From assembly GCA_963766605.1 (NCBI GenBank), contig CAVYAT010000001.1, positions 682,001 to 746,000 of the forward strand: a stretch of 64,000 nucleotides of DNA, read 5' to 3'. The stretch comes from AC-49 sp963766605 (lineage in GTDB: Bacteria > Actinomycetota > Thermoleophilia > Solirubrobacterales > Solirubrobacteraceae). Both the position numbers and the translations under genes were made by a program. This document shows, one piece after another, positions 18,491 to 27,163 of the stretch (position 1 is the first letter of the stretch; every line of letters begins with the position of its first letter). The notes beneath the pieces are model-generated. The model saw only the letters and a list, made by a program, of their open reading frames with translations. It was not told where the DNA came from and made no database searches.

Positions 18491-19368
18491 GCCACTGCCG
18501 CGACCGGCTCCTCCACCGCCGGCCCCGGCGTGAACACCGCGCCGGCGATGACGGCGGTGAAGCCGACCAGCCGCGCGATCAGTGCCAGCGTCCCGTCGGG
18601 CAGCGGCTCGCCGAACACGATCGGCCCGGACGCGATCGTGACGACGTTCGCCGCAGCGCTGGTGATCGCGATGACCGCGACGGCGGGTCCGATCTGCAGC
18701 GAACGGGCGCTGATCACGAGCCCGATCAGCGACAGCACGGTGATGACGAGCGCCTCGGGCGTCGCCAGCGCCAGCAGCCCGTCGTGGATCAGGTGGTTGG
18801 ACCCGGCCTTGATCGTCACGTCGCTGGCGCCCCACAGCAGGCCCGCGCTGAGCGCCAGCACCGCGCCCGACGGCGTACCCCGGCCGGCGCTCAGTGTCAG
18901 GCAACACGCCGCGGCCGCGATGCTGAGCACCGCGACGTAGACCCACAGGGTCGGCGCGTCGTAGTGACGGTGGGCGCTGTCGGCCGAGTGGCCGAGCGTC
19001 GCTGCCAGCAGCACAAGGCCACCGGCCGTGATCCCGACGCCGATCCAGTCACGGCGCGTTGTCGGTAGCGCGAACACGCGGTCGGCGAGCGGCGTGAGCA
19101 ACACGAGCCCACCGGCGATCACGACCTGGACGAGGCTGATCGGCGCCAGTGACAGCGCCGCGACGTGGAAGAACCATGCCGTCGTCGCGACGATGATCCC
19201 CAGCGTCCACCAGCGGTTGGCGAACAGCGCCGCGGTCGAGCGCAGCGGGTGGCGCAATTCCACCGTCGGGGCGTGCACCGCGCCGCGCTGCTTGAACAGG
19301 AAGCCGACGAGCGCGACGACCGCGCAGCACAGCGCGAGCGCCAACCCGACGCCGACGGACAACGACAT
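18487..19368 (-). CDS. DMT/EamA-like membrane transporter
   Basis: A 293-residue protein with about nine to ten membrane helices in two halves, the usual drug/metabolite transporter layout. Helices include LALALCCAVVALVGFLF at the N-terminus and VVIAGGLVLLTPLADRVFAL. The second half has GLLWGASDVTIKAGS and ISSA-like helix ends typical of EamA repeats. The predicted start ATG at 19368 lacks a clear RBS. The substrate is unknown. Its stop overlaps that of the convergent SDR by four bases (TTAG). Confidence 0.72.
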   Translation of the reverse strand: MSLSVGVGLALALCCAVVALVGFLFKQRGAVHAPTVELRHPLRSTAALFANRWWTLGIIVATTAWFFHVAALSLAPISLVQVVIAGGLVLLTPLADRVFALPTTRRDWIGVGITAGGLVLLAATLGHSADSAHRHYDAPTLWVYVAVLSIAAAACCLTLSAGRGTPSGAVLALSAGLLWGASDVTIKAGSNHLIHDGLLALATPEALVITVLSLIGLVISARSLQIGPAVAVIAITSAAANVVTIASGPIVFGEPLPDGTLALIARLVGFTAVIAGAVFTPGPAVEEPVAAVA

Positions 19369-19464
19369 CCACCAAGGGTAGGCACCCGCGAGTGTCACGG
19401 GCGTGACGTTGCCCGTGTCGCCGCCGCGCACGACGCGCCCGCTCGCGGTGCGCAGGCTGTGGTC

Positions 19465-21099
19465 ATGAGATTCCGCGCGCTGCTGGCCACGCTGCTGCCC
19501 GTCCTGACGCTCGCCGTGACCACCGCGACGGCGACGGCCGCCGGCACCCCCGACGGCTGCACATCCGAAGCGCTGCATCCCGACTTCGCCAACGATCCCG
19601 ACCAGAACGACGTCTTCCACGTTCATCGCGTCGGCGACCAGATGCAGATCGGCGTCGACATCGCCAACGACCTGCCGGGCGCGTGCACGATCGACGACGC
19701 GACGATCACCGTCCAGGTGCCCAACACCGACGGCACTCCCGGCCCGACCACCACGATCGCGACGCACCAGAGCTTCCCGGGCGGCATGCCCAGGACCCAG
19801 CTGGCCGTCAAGGCGCCGTACACGGTCGCCTTCGACCCGGCGGTGTTCCGCGGACCGGTCACGATCGCCTACTCCGGCATCGGCCACTTCCCGGGCGGCG
19901 ATGCGACGGCGGCAGGCTCGGTCTCGTCGAATGTCGTGGTCAGCAAGCCCCACGCGACGCTGACCGTCACGCCGAGCACGACGGCCGGCCCCGCCCCGCT
20001 CGGTGTCACCTACACCTACACGCTCAAGAACGACAGCGCCGTCGATCCCGCCGCGCCGACGACGACGCCGATCCTCGATTCGACCGCGCCACAGCTCAAC
20101 CCCGACGGCTCGTTCCTGAGCGACGACAGCTGCACCCCGATCACCTACGCCTCGGGCGACACCCACCTGACCAACCCGGCCGAGATCGACCCGGGCGAGA
20201 CGTGGACCTTCACCTGCCAGCACACGTTCGCGCTCGGCGCCACGTTCACCGATCACGCCGCGGTCGTCGCCTTCAGCAGCCGCGACGGGCGCCCGTGGCC
20301 GGTCACGACCGCCCAGAGTGCGGTCACCGCGACCGCGCCCGACATGACGGTCGCGCTGTCGCACGCCGGCCCGTTCACCCAGGGGGACGGCGGACGCACC
20401 TACTCCGTGACCGCGACCAACGCCGGAAACGTGCCGACGACCGCGCCGGTGAGCGTCGCCGACGTGCTGCCGACCGGGCTGACCGCGACCGCGATCTCCG
20501 GCAGCGGCTGGACCTGCACCCTGGGCTCGCTGAGCTGTACCCGCGCCGACGCGCTGGCCGCCGGAGCCTCCTACCCGCCGATCACCGTCACCGCCGATGT
20601 CGCCAAGACCGCCCCGGCGACGCTCCTCGACACGGCGACCGTCGCCGGCGGCGGCGAGCTCGACACGACCAACGACACGGCGAGCGACCCGACGGCGATC
20701 GCCGCGCCCATCCCGCCCGCCACGACCACGACCACGACGACCACCCCGGCAACCGCGACCACCGCCCAGACGACAGTGACCACCAGCACGATGACCACGC
20801 ACTCCACCCCGCCCAGCAACCGCTTCTCGATCCGCCGCGTGCGGATCACCCACCGCGGCACCGCCGTCTTCACGCTCGCCGCGCCCGGCCCCGGCACGTT
20901 CGCGCTGAGCGCCCGCAGCGGCCACGCCCGCGTCACCGCCAAGCGCGCGGGATCGGTGCTCGTGACGCTCAAGCCGACGGCGACGGCCCGGCGCGCCCTG
21001 CGCCGCGCCCATCACCTCCAGGTCCGCGTCACGATCGCCTTCACGCCCAAGGGCGGGACGGCGGCCTCGCACACGAGGACGGTCACCCTGCTTGGATAG
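19465..21099 (+). CDS. Exported DUF11-like repeat protein
   Basis: A 544-residue secreted protein. A signal peptide (LLATLLPVLTLAVTTATATA) precedes Ig-like domains; residues about 170-290 and 300-400 look like DUF11/CARDB repeats (VTYTYTLKNDS; YSVTATNAGNVPTTAPVSV, DVLPTGLTATA, TNDTASD). A Thr-rich linker (about 415-445) follows. The final about 95 residues form a basic beta-rich module (RVRITHRGTAVFTLA to HTRTVTLLG) similar in layout to the end of the delta-60 protein. It is probably cell-surface or extracellular. No sortase motif or terminal helix is seen. ATG at 19465 begins the signal peptide. Confidence 0.75.
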   Translation: MRFRALLATLLPVLTLAVTTATATAAGTPDGCTSEALHPDFANDPDQNDVFHVHRVGDQMQIGVDIANDLPGACTIDDATITVQVPNTDGTPGPTTTIATHQSFPGGMPRTQLAVKAPYTVAFDPAVFRGPVTIAYSGIGHFPGGDATAAGSVSSNVVVSKPHATLTVTPSTTAGPAPLGVTYTYTLKNDSAVDPAAPTTTPILDSTAPQLNPDGSFLSDDSCTPITYASGDTHLTNPAEIDPGETWTFTCQHTFALGATFTDHAAVVAFSSRDGRPWPVTTAQSAVTATAPDMTVALSHAGPFTQGDGGRTYSVTATNAGNVPTTAPVSVADVLPTGLTATAISGSGWTCTLGSLSCTRADALAAGASYPPITVTADVAKTAPATLLDTATVAGGGELDTTNDTASDPTAIAAPIPPATTTTTTTTPATATTAQTTVTTSTMTTHSTPPSNRFSIRRVRITHRGTAVFTLAAPGPGTFALSARSGHARVTAKRAGSVLVTLKPTATARRALRRAHHLQVRVTIAFTPKGGTAASHTRTVTLLG

Positions 21100-21128
21100 G
21101 GGTGCCGGCCGGCGGTAGCCTCTGAGGC

Positions 21129-21524
21129 GTGCCGAGCGTCAGCGTTCGCTACATCGTCGATGACGTCGCCGAGGCGATCGTCTTCTACCGCGACCTGCTC
21201 GGCTTCGACGTCGTCATGCACCCGGCGCCCGCGTTCGCGATGCTGGCGCGCGACGACCTGCGGCTTGTCCTCAGCGCCCCCAACCCAGACGGCGGCGGCG
21301 GCCAGGCGATGCCCGACGGCACGTCACCCGCCCCCGGCGGCTGGAACCGGTTCATGCTCCAGGTCGAGGACCTGGAGGCCGAGGTGGCGCGGCTGCGCGG
21401 CGCCGGCGCGGCGTTTCGCAATGAGATCGTGGTCGGCGTCGGCGGCGATCAGATCCTGCTCGAGGACCCGTCGGGCAACCCGATCGAGCTGTTCGCGCCC
21501 AAGCGCGAAGAGGCGCGTCTTTAG
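21129..21524 (+). CDS. VOC-family (glyoxalase-like) protein
   Basis: A 131-residue protein made of one betaalphabetabetabeta pair: SVRYIVDDVAEAIVFYRDLL, then FMLQVEDLEAEVARLRGAG, ending LEDPSGNPIELFAPKREE. This is the vicinal-oxygen-chelate fold of glyoxalase I, ring-cleaving dioxygenases and resistance proteins. The usual N-terminal metal His appears replaced by an Arg (SVRYIVDD), and the Glu near the C-terminus (PIELFAP) is kept, so the activity is uncertain. GTG at 21129 is chosen by the fold start. The stop overlaps that of the convergent tatA-like gene. Confidence 0.8.
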   Translation: MPSVSVRYIVDDVAEAIVFYRDLLGFDVVMHPAPAFAMLARDDLRLVLSAPNPDGGGGQAMPDGTSPAPGGWNRFMLQVEDLEAEVARLRGAGAAFRNEIVVGVGGDQILLEDPSGNPIELFAPKREEARL

Positions 21525-21775
21525 CCGTCGAGCCCGACCGACGAGGCCGTGGCCTTGTCGGCGACCGGCGGCGTCGTCTCGGCGGCCGGCGTCGCAGACG
21601 CCTCGACCACTACGGGCTTGGCCTGCTCGTCGTCGTTCTCGCCGGTCAGCGACCCCTTGAACTCACGGATGCCGCTGCCGAGTGAGCGACCGAGCTCCGG
21701 CAGGCGCCGGGCGCCGAACAGCAGCACGATGACGAGCGCGATGATTGCGAGGTGAACAGGATTCTCGAGTCCCAT
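21521..21775 (-). CDS. tatA: TatA/E-like twin-arginine translocase subunit
   Basis: An 84-residue protein with the TatA layout: a short N-terminal membrane helix (PVHLAIIALVIVLLFG), the hinge motif FGARRLPELGRSLGSGIREF with conserved Phe-Gly and Leu-Pro, an amphipathic helix and an acidic, Ala/Thr/Pro-rich tail. TatA oligomers form the passage for folded proteins with RR signal peptides. A second TatA-like gene lies just upstream with a 10-base gap; no tatC is in the window. The 3' end overlaps the convergent VOC gene. Confidence 0.85.
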   Translation of the reverse strand: MGLENPVHLAIIALVIVLLFGARRLPELGRSLGSGIREFKGSLTGENDDEQAKPVVVEASATPAAETTPPVADKATASSVGLDG

Positions 21776-21785
21776 GGTCTAGAGA

Positions 21786-21995
21786 CTACGCCTCGGGGTC
21801 GCCGGTAGTCGAAGGAATCGACTCAAAGACGGTCGACTGCGGAGCGGCGGGCTCGTCGGCCGCGGTCAGCGAGCCGCGAAACGCCTTGACGCTCGAGCCC
21901 AGCGACTTGGCCACCTCGGGCAGGCGCTTGGGGCCGAGGATGAGCAGTGCGATCGCCGCGACGAACAGCAGGTGGATCGGATTGGAAAGTCCCAT
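21786..21995 (-). CDS. tatA: Second TatA/E-like protein
   Basis: A 69-residue paralogue of the next gene: N-terminal helix NPIHLLFVAAIALLILG, then GPKRLPEVAKSLGSSVKAF and a short acidic tail. The FG hinge is replaced by LG, which occurs in some TatA/TatB proteins. ATG at 21995 (MGLSNPIH) is chosen because it aligns with MGLENPVH of the paralogue. Two similar subunits in tandem could mix in one translocase or split TatA and TatB roles; the sequence does not decide this. Confidence 0.83.
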   Translation of the reverse strand: MGLSNPIHLLFVAAIALLILGPKRLPEVAKSLGSSVKAFRGSLTAADEPAAPQSTVFESIPSTTGDPEA

Positions 21996-22238
21996 ACCCC
22001 TACGTTCGCGCCGTCGCCACGATCGGATCAATGGCCACTGCGAACCCGGCGACGCGCGTCATGGGGAATGCGCGTGCCGGGGCGCAGGCGGAGGCGCCGA
22101 AGCGCCGATGAGGACGGACAGCGCGCCGTTGATCGGCGGCTGCGCTTCTCTCCCTGCCCGGAGGTGAAGTCTCCCCATGTCAGGCACCGTACGCCCCGCT
22201 CGCGAACATCTGGACGTTCGTTGCAGCTGTCTCAATAC
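21996..22238. other. Intergenic region without a confident feature
   Basis: About 240 bases between the end of the phosphatase-like gene and the start of the TatA-like pair, both on the minus strand. It should hold the tat promoter. A small hairpin GGCGC-CGAA-GCGCC lies at 22093-22106. I see no convincing gene, tRNA or riboswitch; a GCCACTG near 22035 resembles one cobalamin-riboswitch box but the rest is missing. Confidence 0.5.
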
Positions 22239-24536
22239 TCAGGTTCGTGGGTGATCGGGGCGGCGCGCCAGCGCGCTCCAGCGGGCCCCACGGACGCTCG
22301 CCCCGCGGGCGCCGGCGCCCGCGCCCGGCTGCTCGGCGGGCTGCGGCTCTGCGAGCAGGATCACGAACAGCGGGCCGACGAAGCTCAGGGCCAGCGCGAT
22401 GACCAGCGGCCCGGAGTCGTTGACGAGGAAGCCGAGCAGCGCGAGCGCGGCGACGGCGGTCACGCCGAGCCGCAGCGGCGAGCCCGGCGGGACGACCCGA
22501 GCGCGACGCTGCGAGCCGGCAAGCACCCACGCGCCGAACACGAGCACGACCGGCAGCATCCACGTCCACACCGTGTGCCCGACAAAGGCGAAGTTGGCGC
22601 TCAGCTTGCGCGTGATCGTCGTCGTCGCGCCATGGGTCCCGGTGCCGAACAGGCCGTCGACGAAGTCGGAGAGGTCGGTACGCGCGCCGAGCGGCTGGAG
22701 CAGGTCGACGGCCACCGCCAGGCCGAGAACGGCGGCGGTCGCCACCGCGGCCAGCAGCCAGGCCCGGCGGGTCAGGCGGCCACCGATCAGCGCAGTGCAG
22801 AACAGCGCGTAGACCGGGACCAGCGCGAGGATGCCGCCGACGTCGGCACCCAGCGACGGCGCGCCGTCGACGAGGACGACGTAGGCGAGTAGCCCGCAGC
22901 AGCAGGCCAGTAGCACGCCGCGGCGGCCGTACTCGCGCACCAGTACGGCACACAGCAGCAGCGCCGCGCCGCCGACGACCGCGAACGTCGCGTTCGGCCA
23001 ACCGTAGAAGCGCCCGCCGCCCGGCACCGAGAAGCCGAGCAACGTCGACTGGTGCAGCGGCCCGCCGGCCACGACGTCGACCACCGGCACGGCGACCGTC
23101 AGGCCCAGCAGCCACGCAAACGCCGCGAGAGGGTGATCCGCGGAGCGCCCCAGCCATGCGCACAGCGCGGCGACGGCGAGCGCGATCGCGCCCATCACCG
23201 CGCCGGCAACCGGCGCGTTCGCGGTTCGCGCGCCGGGCACGAGCGCGATCAGGTAGGTGGCCAGGGGGCAGGCGGCCAGCGACAGCGCGGCCAGGCGCCA
23301 GGCGCCGCGACGCGGACGGGCGCCGACCCACGTCATCACGATGACGGCAGCGAACAGCAGCCCCTGAAGGAACAGGTAGACGATGATCGCCGGGCGGTAG
23401 ACGCTCGTCAGCGCCATGCTGCGCGCGTCGAGCTGCTCGAAACGCCCCAATGTCGGGCGGCCGGGCGTGACGTTCAGCGGGTGGCCGACCATCGCAGCCG
23501 GCTTGGGAACCCCCAGCGCCTGAAGGACGGTCGGCGCAAGGTCGGTGATCGTGACGATGCCATCGCGCTTGGTCGAAGGCGACGACAGCGTGCCGCGGAC
23601 AATGCCCGGGCCGGTCGCGATCGTCGGCGTCAGCGCGAAGTGCGGCGGCGGCGAGACCGACACGACGAGCACCAGCGTGCGCGGCGGCGCCCGACGCAGC
23701 ACCCGGCGCAGCAGCGTGTCGGTGCGCCGCAGCGCGGCGCGCCGGGCGTCGGCCCCGGGGACCGGCAGCGCCTGGTCGGCGAACGCCGCTGCGCGATCCA
23801 TGTCGCCGGGGTCGGCGATCACGGCGTCGGCGCGGCGCAGCGCGGCGGCCGTCGCGGCGACGAACGCGGCGGGCGTGAGCAGACGGCGGTCGACCTGGCC
23901 GCGGCTCAGCGCCAGCGTGTGGTCCATCAGGGCCAGCGCGGCGGGTCGGAACTGGCGCCAGCGGCCGCTGGCCGGGTCGCGGATGTCGGCGTTGGAGACG
24001 ACGGCGGTCGTGCGGCCGGCCTGGCGCAGTGCCGTCCCCAGCGCGCCGGCGACGCTCGCGTTGTGGCGGCCGATGTTGGCGCGCAGGACCGGCACGCCGG
24101 CCGGGACGACGATCGCGCCGTCGGGCTCGACGCCGGTGCGGGCGGCGAGTACCTCGCCCGCAGTGCTATCGCCGGCCGGCGCGTCGGCGGCGACGGCGAG
24201 GCCGGCCGGCCGCCGCGGTGCCGCCACGCGCGACCCGGCGCCGAGCGCCGAGTAGCCCTCGAGCGTCCCCGGGCGCGTGTGCTGCGAGCGCACGCTGGTG
24301 GCGGCGATCGCGGCGTCGGTGTGGATCAGGCGCCAGAGCGTCGGTGTCGTGCGCGGGCTCAGGTCGCGGAAGCCCAGGTGGGGGATGCCGAAGATCAGGA
24401 CCTTCGCATCGCCGCGTGCGGCCGGTGAGCCGCCGGCCTCCCAGCGCCCGGCCAGGCCCAGCGTGGCTGCCGCGATCAGCAGCCACGCCCCGATCACCGC
24501 CGCGATCCGCATCCGCGAGGACATGGCCGCGATCAT
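22239..24536 (-). CDS. Large membrane protein with alkaline-phosphatase-like N-terminal domain
   Basis: A 765-residue protein. After one N-terminal helix (IAAVIGAWLLIAAATLGLAG), residues about 40-390 resemble the alkaline-phosphatase superfamily fold of a membrane-protein family common in actinobacteria: LIFGIPHLGFRDLSPRTTPT, TRPGTLEGYSALGAGSRVA, TTAVVSNAD, and IVTITDLAPTVLQALGVP. The first metal-binding Asp of true phosphatases is not obvious, so catalysis is doubtful. Residues about 400-740 hold ten or more membrane helices. The role is unknown; cell-envelope or polysaccharide modification is possible. Start MIAAMSSRMRI; the internal ATG at 24524 is an alternative. Confidence 0.7.
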   Translation of the reverse strand: MIAAMSSRMRIAAVIGAWLLIAAATLGLAGRWEAGGSPAARGDAKVLIFGIPHLGFRDLSPRTTPTLWRLIHTDAAIAATSVRSQHTRPGTLEGYSALGAGSRVAAPRRPAGLAVAADAPAGDSTAGEVLAARTGVEPDGAIVVPAGVPVLRANIGRHNASVAGALGTALRQAGRTTAVVSNADIRDPASGRWRQFRPAALALMDHTLALSRGQVDRRLLTPAAFVAATAAALRRADAVIADPGDMDRAAAFADQALPVPGADARRAALRRTDTLLRRVLRRAPPRTLVLVVSVSPPPHFALTPTIATGPGIVRGTLSSPSTKRDGIVTITDLAPTVLQALGVPKPAAMVGHPLNVTPGRPTLGRFEQLDARSMALTSVYRPAIIVYLFLQGLLFAAVIVMTWVGARPRRGAWRLAALSLAACPLATYLIALVPGARTANAPVAGAVMGAIALAVAALCAWLGRSADHPLAAFAWLLGLTVAVPVVDVVAGGPLHQSTLLGFSVPGGGRFYGWPNATFAVVGGAALLLCAVLVREYGRRGVLLACCCGLLAYVVLVDGAPSLGADVGGILALVPVYALFCTALIGGRLTRRAWLLAAVATAAVLGLAVAVDLLQPLGARTDLSDFVDGLFGTGTHGATTTITRKLSANFAFVGHTVWTWMLPVVLVFGAWVLAGSQRRARVVPPGSPLRLGVTAVAALALLGFLVNDSGPLVIALALSFVGPLFVILLAEPQPAEQPGAGAGARGASVRGARWSALARRPDHPRT

Positions 24537-24551
24537 GGCAAGCCGCGACGG

Positions 24552-25052
24552 CTACCGCGCCCCGTGCTCGATCGCCGAGTTCGCCATCCGCACGAGGATC
24601 GACTGCTCCGTCTTCTCGGTGCCGACATTGGCCTGGATCGAGTAGGTGAAGCCGCTCTGCACGAACTCGATCGAGGGCGGAGAGCAGGAGCCGCCGCAGG
24701 TCAGCGGCTTGAAGTGGCCGATGATCCCGTGCGCGAGCGCCACCCGCATCGGCCCGAACGGCTTGCGGCGCGTCGCCGAGAACTCCGCGACGAAGCACGC
24801 GTTGGCGCCGTGACAGCCCTTGACCGCGCCGAGGTCGAGCTCGTAGCCATGGCCGGCCGTGATCACCGAGGGGAAGACATGCTTGAACTCGCTCGACATC
24901 GTCTGCGGCAGCAGGATCGGGCCGATGCCCTTGTTGTGCAGCGAGCTCAACTGCGACTTGAAGACGACCGGCAGCGTGACGGTGTGAGTCGTGGCGAACG
25001 CGGTCGAGGCCGACGCCAGGAGGACGACGGTCAGAATCAGAGAGCGGCGCAT
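24552..25052 (-). CDS. Small exported protein of unknown function
   Basis: A 166-residue protein with a clear signal peptide (RRSLILTVVLLASASTAFA) and no recognised domain. The mature part has two cysteine pairs (KGCHGANACF and TCGGSCSPP), probably disulfides, and reads as a mixed beta protein. ATG at 25052 begins the signal; in-frame codons further upstream would add a non-secretory leader. It lies 15 bases upstream of the membrane phosphatase-like gene and may share its transcript, and is divergent from the STAS gene. Confidence 0.65.
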   Translation of the reverse strand: MRRSLILTVVLLASASTAFATTHTVTLPVVFKSQLSSLHNKGIGPILLPQTMSSEFKHVFPSVITAGHGYELDLGAVKGCHGANACFVAEFSATRRKPFGPMRVALAHGIIGHFKPLTCGGSCSPPSIEFVQSGFTYSIQANVGTEKTEQSILVRMANSAIEHGAR

Positions 25053-25106
25053 GCGCGCATGTTGACAGCGCCGCAGGCGCGCGGCAGGGTAGGTCCCCAC
25101 CTCCCC

Positions 25107-25511
25107 ATGTCGTTCTCGCCCCCGACATTCGAGCTACGCGAACAGGTCATCGACGCTCGGACGCAGGTCATCAGCGTGAGCGGCGAGATCCATGTGTCGA
25201 CCGCGCCCGAGTTCTCAGAGCGCCTCAACCACGCGATAGCGCTCGGCAAGACGCGCGTGATCCTCGATCTGATGCGCGTCTCGTTCATCGACTCGACCGG
25301 CCTCTCGGTGCTGCTCAACGGCCTGCGCCGCGTGCGCCGTGCCAGCGGCCGGCTGGTGCTCGTCTGCGACAACCCCACCGTCCTGCGCCTGTTCGAGATC
25401 ACCAAGCTCGACGACACGTTCGAGATCGTCGCCAATCGCACGGTCGCGCTCCAGCGCGTCCGCGATGACGGTCAGGACTCGGCGGGCGCCAGCTCGGCCG
25501 GCGCTCCGTAG
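25107..25511 (+). CDS. STAS-domain anti-sigma factor antagonist
   Basis: A 134-residue single STAS domain of the SpoIIAA/RsbV type. VISVSGEIHVSTAPEFSERL is the first strand and helix, and LDLMRVSFIDSTGLSVLLNG holds the Asp-Ser pair in which Ser is the usual phosphorylation site for an anti-sigma kinase. Such proteins release a sigma factor when dephosphorylated. No anti-sigma factor or sigma gene is adjacent, so the partner is elsewhere. ATG at 25107. The last 40 bases overlap the convergent serS gene. Confidence 0.9.
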   Translation: MSFSPPTFELREQVIDARTQVISVSGEIHVSTAPEFSERLNHAIALGKTRVILDLMRVSFIDSTGLSVLLNGLRRVRRASGRLVLVCDNPTVLRLFEITKLDDTFEIVANRTVALQRVRDDGQDSAGASSAGAP

Positions 25512-26725
25512 GCCTGGAGCACCGCGGGCAGAACCACGCTGCCGTCGTCGCGCTGGCCGTTCTCCAGCAGTGCGACGATCGTGCGCCCGACCGCGACCGC
25601 GGTCCCGTTGAGCGTGTGGACGATCTCGGGCCGCTCGCCCGGCACGCGGCGGCGGATGTCGAGTCGCCGGGCCTGAAAGTCGGTCGTGTTGGAGCACGAC
25701 GTCAGCTCGCGGTAGCGCTCCTGACCGGGCAGCCACGCTTCGCAGTCGAACTTCTTGGCCGCGCTGGCGCCCAGGTCGTTGACGGCGATGTTCACGACGC
25801 GATAGGGCAGCTCGAGCTCGCCGAGGATCTCCTCCTCGACCGCGAGGATCCGCTCGTGCTCGGCCGCGGACTCCGACGGCTCGACGAACGTGAACATCTC
25901 GACCTTGTCGAACTGGTGCACGCGGAAGATCCCACGCGTGTCCTTGCCCGCCGCCCCGGCCTCGCGGCGGAAGCACGGCGAGAACCCGGCGTAGCGCAGC
26001 GGCAGGGCGTCGGCCTCGAGGATCTCGCCCGCGTGCAGGGACGCCAGCGCGACCTCGCTCGTGCCGACGAGGTACAGCTCGTCCGCAGGCAGCTGGTAGA
26101 TCTGCTGCTCGGTATCGGGCCACATGCCGGTCCCGTACAGCGCCTGCTCGCGCACGAGCACCGGCGGGATCACGGGCTCGAACCCCTTGTCGGCCAGCTT
26201 GTGCAGCACCCACTGCACCAGCGACAGCTCGAGCAGCACGAGATCACCGCGCAGGTAGGCGAAGCGCGCACCCGACAGCCGCGCGCCGCGCTCCATGTCG
26301 ATCCGCTCGCCGGCCAGCTCGAGGTGATCGCGCCCGGTCTTCGTCGCGTCACCGACGACGCGGATGACCTCATCCTCGGGCTCGGCCGCCGTCGGATCGG
26401 GCAGGTTGGGCAGCGTGACGAGCACGGCCTGAAGCTGCTCCTGGGCGACCTCGGCCTCGCGTACCGCGGTCTTGACCTCGGCCGACAGCGTCTTCATCCG
26501 CGCCAGCTCGCCGTCGACCTCATGCCCCTGGGCCTTGCCCTGCGCGATCGCGTCCGACGCCGTCTTCTGCTCGGCGCGCAGCGTCTCGGCCTTCTGCGTC
26601 GCCTCGCGCCAGCGGGTGTCGAGGGTCAGCAGGCCGTCGATTGCGCCCGCGAGCTCGGGCGCGCGGCGCGCCAGACCGGCGCGCACCACGTCGGGCTCAC
26701 GCCGGATGACCCTCAGATCGAGCAT
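25472..26725 (-). CDS. serS: Seryl-tRNA synthetase
   Basis: A 417-residue class II aminoacyl-tRNA synthetase charging tRNA-Ser. The N-terminal coiled-coil arm (residues about 1-105, MLDLRVIRREPDVVRAGL onward) binds the tRNA long arm. The core has TSEVALASLHAGEIL, motif 2 CFRREAGAAGKDTRGIFR followed by QFDKVEMF, and motif 3 LNGTAVAVGRTIVALLENGQ. Length is normal. It overlaps the convergent STAS gene by 40 bases and follows the cytochrome c gene on the same strand with a four-base gap, so it may share its promoter. Confidence 0.96.
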   Translation of the reverse strand: MLDLRVIRREPDVVRAGLARRAPELAGAIDGLLTLDTRWREATQKAETLRAEQKTASDAIAQGKAQGHEVDGELARMKTLSAEVKTAVREAEVAQEQLQAVLVTLPNLPDPTAAEPEDEVIRVVGDATKTGRDHLELAGERIDMERGARLSGARFAYLRGDLVLLELSLVQWVLHKLADKGFEPVIPPVLVREQALYGTGMWPDTEQQIYQLPADELYLVGTSEVALASLHAGEILEADALPLRYAGFSPCFRREAGAAGKDTRGIFRVHQFDKVEMFTFVEPSESAAEHERILAVEEEILGELELPYRVVNIAVNDLGASAAKKFDCEAWLPGQERYRELTSCSNTTDFQARRLDIRRRVPGERPEIVHTLNGTAVAVGRTIVALLENGQRDDGSVVLPAVLQAYGAPAELAPAES

Positions 26726-26729
26726 CGCG

Positions 26730-27128
26730 CTACGGCGATGGCGGCGGGTGCGCCTGCGAGCCGGAGTAGTGCGCGAGGAACTCGGCGATCTGCCGCGCCT
26801 GATGGCCGACGACGATGTTCTCGGGCATGATCGCGCCAGAGAAGCCGCCGTTACGGATCGCGTAGAGCACGCCGTCGACCGTCTCCTTGCGCACGTCGAA
26901 GTTCGGCCCGTCGACGCGTTCCTTGTCGCGGACGTTGGTGGCCGATCCCTTCGTGCCGGCGACGGTCAGGGTGTGGCAACCCGCGCAGTGCTGGTCGAAC
27001 AGCACCGAGCCGTCGCGGAACTGCGCATCGACGCCCTTGGTCGGGACGTCGTCGCTCTGCGAGCCACAGGCACCCAGGGTCCCCGCGAGCGCGGCGGCGC
27101 AGGCGAGCATCAGCATCCGGCGGGCCAT
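26730..27128 (-). CDS. Lipoprotein cytochrome c
   Basis: A 132-residue c-type cytochrome. The N-terminus (MLACAAALAGTLGAC) is a lipoprotein signal with lipobox Cys, anchoring it outside the membrane. Haem attachment is CAGCH, with a likely axial Met in GAIMPEN. The surrounding pattern (GSVLFDQHCAGCHTL) is that of small class I cytochromes that pass electrons to oxidases or other reductases. It lies directly upstream of serS and is divergent from the cupredoxin-like lipoprotein, so the two exported redox-type proteins share a 35-base control region. Confidence 0.88.
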   Translation of the reverse strand: MARRMLMLACAAALAGTLGACGSQSDDVPTKGVDAQFRDGSVLFDQHCAGCHTLTVAGTKGSATNVRDKERVDGPNFDVRKETVDGVLYAIRNGGFSGAIMPENIVVGHQARQIAEFLAHYSGSQAHPPPSP

Positions 27129-27163
27129 GGGCGGCGCAGTCTATACGGGACAATCCCGGCCGG

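Noticed and set aside
22020..22160. Cobalamin or glycine riboswitch in the gap before the TatA-like genes
   Set aside because: Only isolated motif-like pieces (GCCACTG; GGAGAG-like) and no matching secondary structure; the neighbouring genes do not fit either.
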